Made by a program: the position numbers and the translations under genes. From positions 1 to 7,375 of the forward strand of contig JAGQWV010000550.1 in NCBI GenBank assembly GCA_020437045.1: 7,375 nt of DNA, in the 5' to 3' direction. Position 1 is the stretch's first letter, and each line of letters starts with the position of its first letter. The DNA comes from Saprospiraceae bacterium (GTDB lineage: Bacteria > Bacteroidota > Bacteroidia > Chitinophagales > Saprospiraceae). Positions 7,101 to 7,375 of the stretch are shown here, piece after piece. The notes under the pieces were generated by a model that searched no databases, was not told the origin of the DNA, and saw only the letters and a list, made by a program, of their open reading frames with translations.

Positions 7101-7375
7101 CAAAAGGCATACCTTGATCTGGAGGCTACACATGCAGATCTCAAGGCAACTCAATCGCAGTTGATCCACTCTGAAAAAATGGCATCCCTCGGTGAACTAA
7201 CCGCCGGCATTGCCCACGAAATTCAAAATCCGCTGAATTTTGTAAATAACTTTTCCGAAGTCAATAGGGAATTAATTGAAGAGTTGAAACAAGCTGTTTC
7301 AAAAAATGATTCCGAAGAAATACAAATTATCCTGAAAGACTTATCGGATAATGAAGGTAAAGTAAATCAACACGG
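4131..7375 (+). CDS. Lipobox-bearing propeller/Y_Y_Y sensor histidine kinase, 3' end outside window
   Basis: Sensor kinase of a two-component system, 1081 codons visible and still open at the window edge. The ATG at 4131 follows an A-rich leader without a Shine-Dalgarno sequence; an in-frame TAA lies at 4074. In order: a lipoprotein-type signal (residues 1-19, lipobox LSSC, Cys19); a Pro/Lys/Ser-rich tether (20-125); fourteen propeller repeats (127-764), enough for two seven-bladed propellers; a Y_Y_Y domain (about 778-945) with a roughly 60-residue insert (791-850), ending in LPPWYRSRM; a membrane helix (947-963); a coiled coil (966-1020); and the H-box with phosphorylatable His1029. The ATPase domain and anything after it are cut off, so a hybrid form with receiver and DNA-binding domains cannot be excluded, although the paralogue at 1-1491 lacks them. 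By family, the propellers bind a ligand outside the cytoplasm and signal through the Y_Y_Y domain. Ligand and partner regulator are unknown. Confidence 0.95.
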   Translation, partial: MKSFCSVLFICISIGLSSCAHHQEDNRSNLAAYDSLVPPVTIRIADLPDSSKPEKINLAERPKPQKVIIPKSEKNSQYYVDPSGHPVSLLPPSRKVLPALPDKEKHSTKLHERPSISLGEAGLPFSFKFTTDDGLAMNNVSCGATDRRGHLWIGTWGQGISRFDGLHFTNFSIENALPSNLITTIFEDSSRQIWIGTDGQGVCKYDGQQFTQFDTDYGRSNSVLEIKKGSKGKLWILTRANITYYDPDQEKINILDISPFKLQNYRMNCLIENSEGYLWVGTGQGAMCIDPFNGTVIRHLTSEEGFSNNNVNAITEDKDGNIWFATDSGVNCLQLSSGKIRQYISPESTGREVHSITADREGKLWFGFNHNAIQCSLIDDEISQGVLIDYPLEFARLLTIDSLNKIWIGSRNSGLSCLEPPTPGRGSSFLTFSVGQGLPTNAVAGIHQDKKGAYWIFSDELIKFDGHQFSTYAYSQGIPLPPVTFMTNTLSTGSWLGSWASDEVYYFDSDNSETSESLTIYTAEQGFPSSRIPHCTVDKQGNAWFSVWQKGTVYFDGKSLTHYKRNGGLENGMITSIAEDKNGDVWFGTAGNGLVCFRPKAGTFTTIHKPQGLVHPLISCLISDSRSNLWIGTQAGLNMISSSDLDILKHLLNTEPDTLSNFGPLLKSFSTNDGILSNNITNMVEFPHGKIALGSNQGLTIFPIPADTSDQYPRLNDIEIFNAQAGYPVRGLETLSKNSMFVDREGLLWLASNSEKTPLIRFDYDALYRNDRLPILAIEKIRINEEVISFQTLLKKNEQRAADKPRSRPASLTDEFINYGRVLGDKEREAIFTKYEGLKSSGLQDFYPVPNDLELPYQHNRITIEFGTNELLRPQLIDYQYKLEGYDRDWSPAIKKNSATFGNIKEGKYTFWVKARYTGPSIGNANEWTQPISFTFSVLPPWYRSRMAYFVYALGILFSIWRIHLFQRERTLRKERQLSQEKELVHAKEIQKAYLDLEATHADLKATQSQLIHSEKMASLGELTAGIAHEIQNPLNFVNNFSEVNRELIEELKQAVSKNDSEEIQIILKDLSDNEGKVNQH
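4509..6423 (+). repeat. Fourteen two-component-regulator propeller repeats
   Basis: Repeats of about 40-50 residues built around a G-x-(L/I)-W-(I/F)-G-T core followed by G-(L/V)-x-(R/C)-(F/Y)-D. The cores are, in order: HLWIGT, QIWIGT, KLWILT, YLWVGT, NIWFAT, KLWFGF, KIWIGS, AYWIFS, SWLGS, NAWFSV, DVWFGT, NLWIGT, KIALGS and LLWLAS. Blade 13 has lost the Trp. Fourteen repeats match the two seven-bladed propellers typical of this sensor family. Blades 4, 5, 6, 7 and 11 carry Cys at the position where Arg or Lys is usual. Confidence 0.88.
7143..7259 (+). repeat. Conserved H-box block, copy 2 of 2
   Basis: The second copy of the 39-codon block at 733-849, in the same orientation 6.4 kb downstream. 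It encodes the coiled-coil end and the H-box with His1029. The protein is almost unchanged but codon usage has diverged at most variable third positions, so the two kinases are old paralogues held by purifying selection. Because exact DNA matches are short, recombination between the copies should be inefficient. Confidence 0.9.

Overview
The window reads as chromosomal DNA of a Bacteroidota bacterium, most likely of the Cytophagales type. The evidence is the family of sensor kinases (two-component-regulator propeller repeats, a Y_Y_Y domain, one membrane helix, and an H-box of the form [13 protein letters not shown]), moderate GC content, and starts without a clear Shine-Dalgarno sequence. It carries three protein genes, two of them cut by the window edges. 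I see no RNA gene, insertion sequence or CRISPR array.

Layout. (1) 1-1491, plus strand: the 3' part of a membrane histidine kinase (end of the propeller, Y_Y_Y domain, one membrane helix, coiled coil, complete kinase core, no receiver or DNA-binding domain). (2) 1492-1542: a 51-base convergent gap holding an inverted repeat that runs into the stop codon of the next gene. (3) 1543-3726, minus strand: a complete 727-residue predicted exported beta-propeller protein of unknown function with a degenerate twin-arginine-like N-terminus. (4) 3727-4130: a 404-base divergent gap with no convincing gene, containing two short open stretches without start codons that may be decayed coding sequence. (5) 4131-7375, plus strand: a second kinase of the same family with its 5' end present. 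It has a lipoprotein-type signal, a Pro/Lys-rich tether, fourteen propeller repeats (two seven-bladed propellers), a Y_Y_Y domain with an insert, a membrane helix, a coiled coil and the start of the kinase domain. The window ends about 50 residues after the phosphorylatable His.

How they may work together. The two kinases are paralogues in the same orientation, and the reverse-strand propeller gene sits between them. By analogy with related Bacteroidota sensors, each would detect a ligand outside the cytoplasmic membrane with its propellers, pass the signal through the Y_Y_Y domain and coiled coil, and phosphorylate a separate response regulator, which is not in this window. The middle protein is predicted to lie outside the cytoplasm and shares a long divergent promoter region with the second kinase, so it could be a target of, or partner in, that signalling; this is inference only. 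The most unusual points are a recurring cysteine at the same repeat position in propeller blades 4, 5, 6, 7 and 11 of the second kinase, the combination of a lipobox with an inner-membrane helix in that kinase, and the paralogue-flanked arrangement itself.
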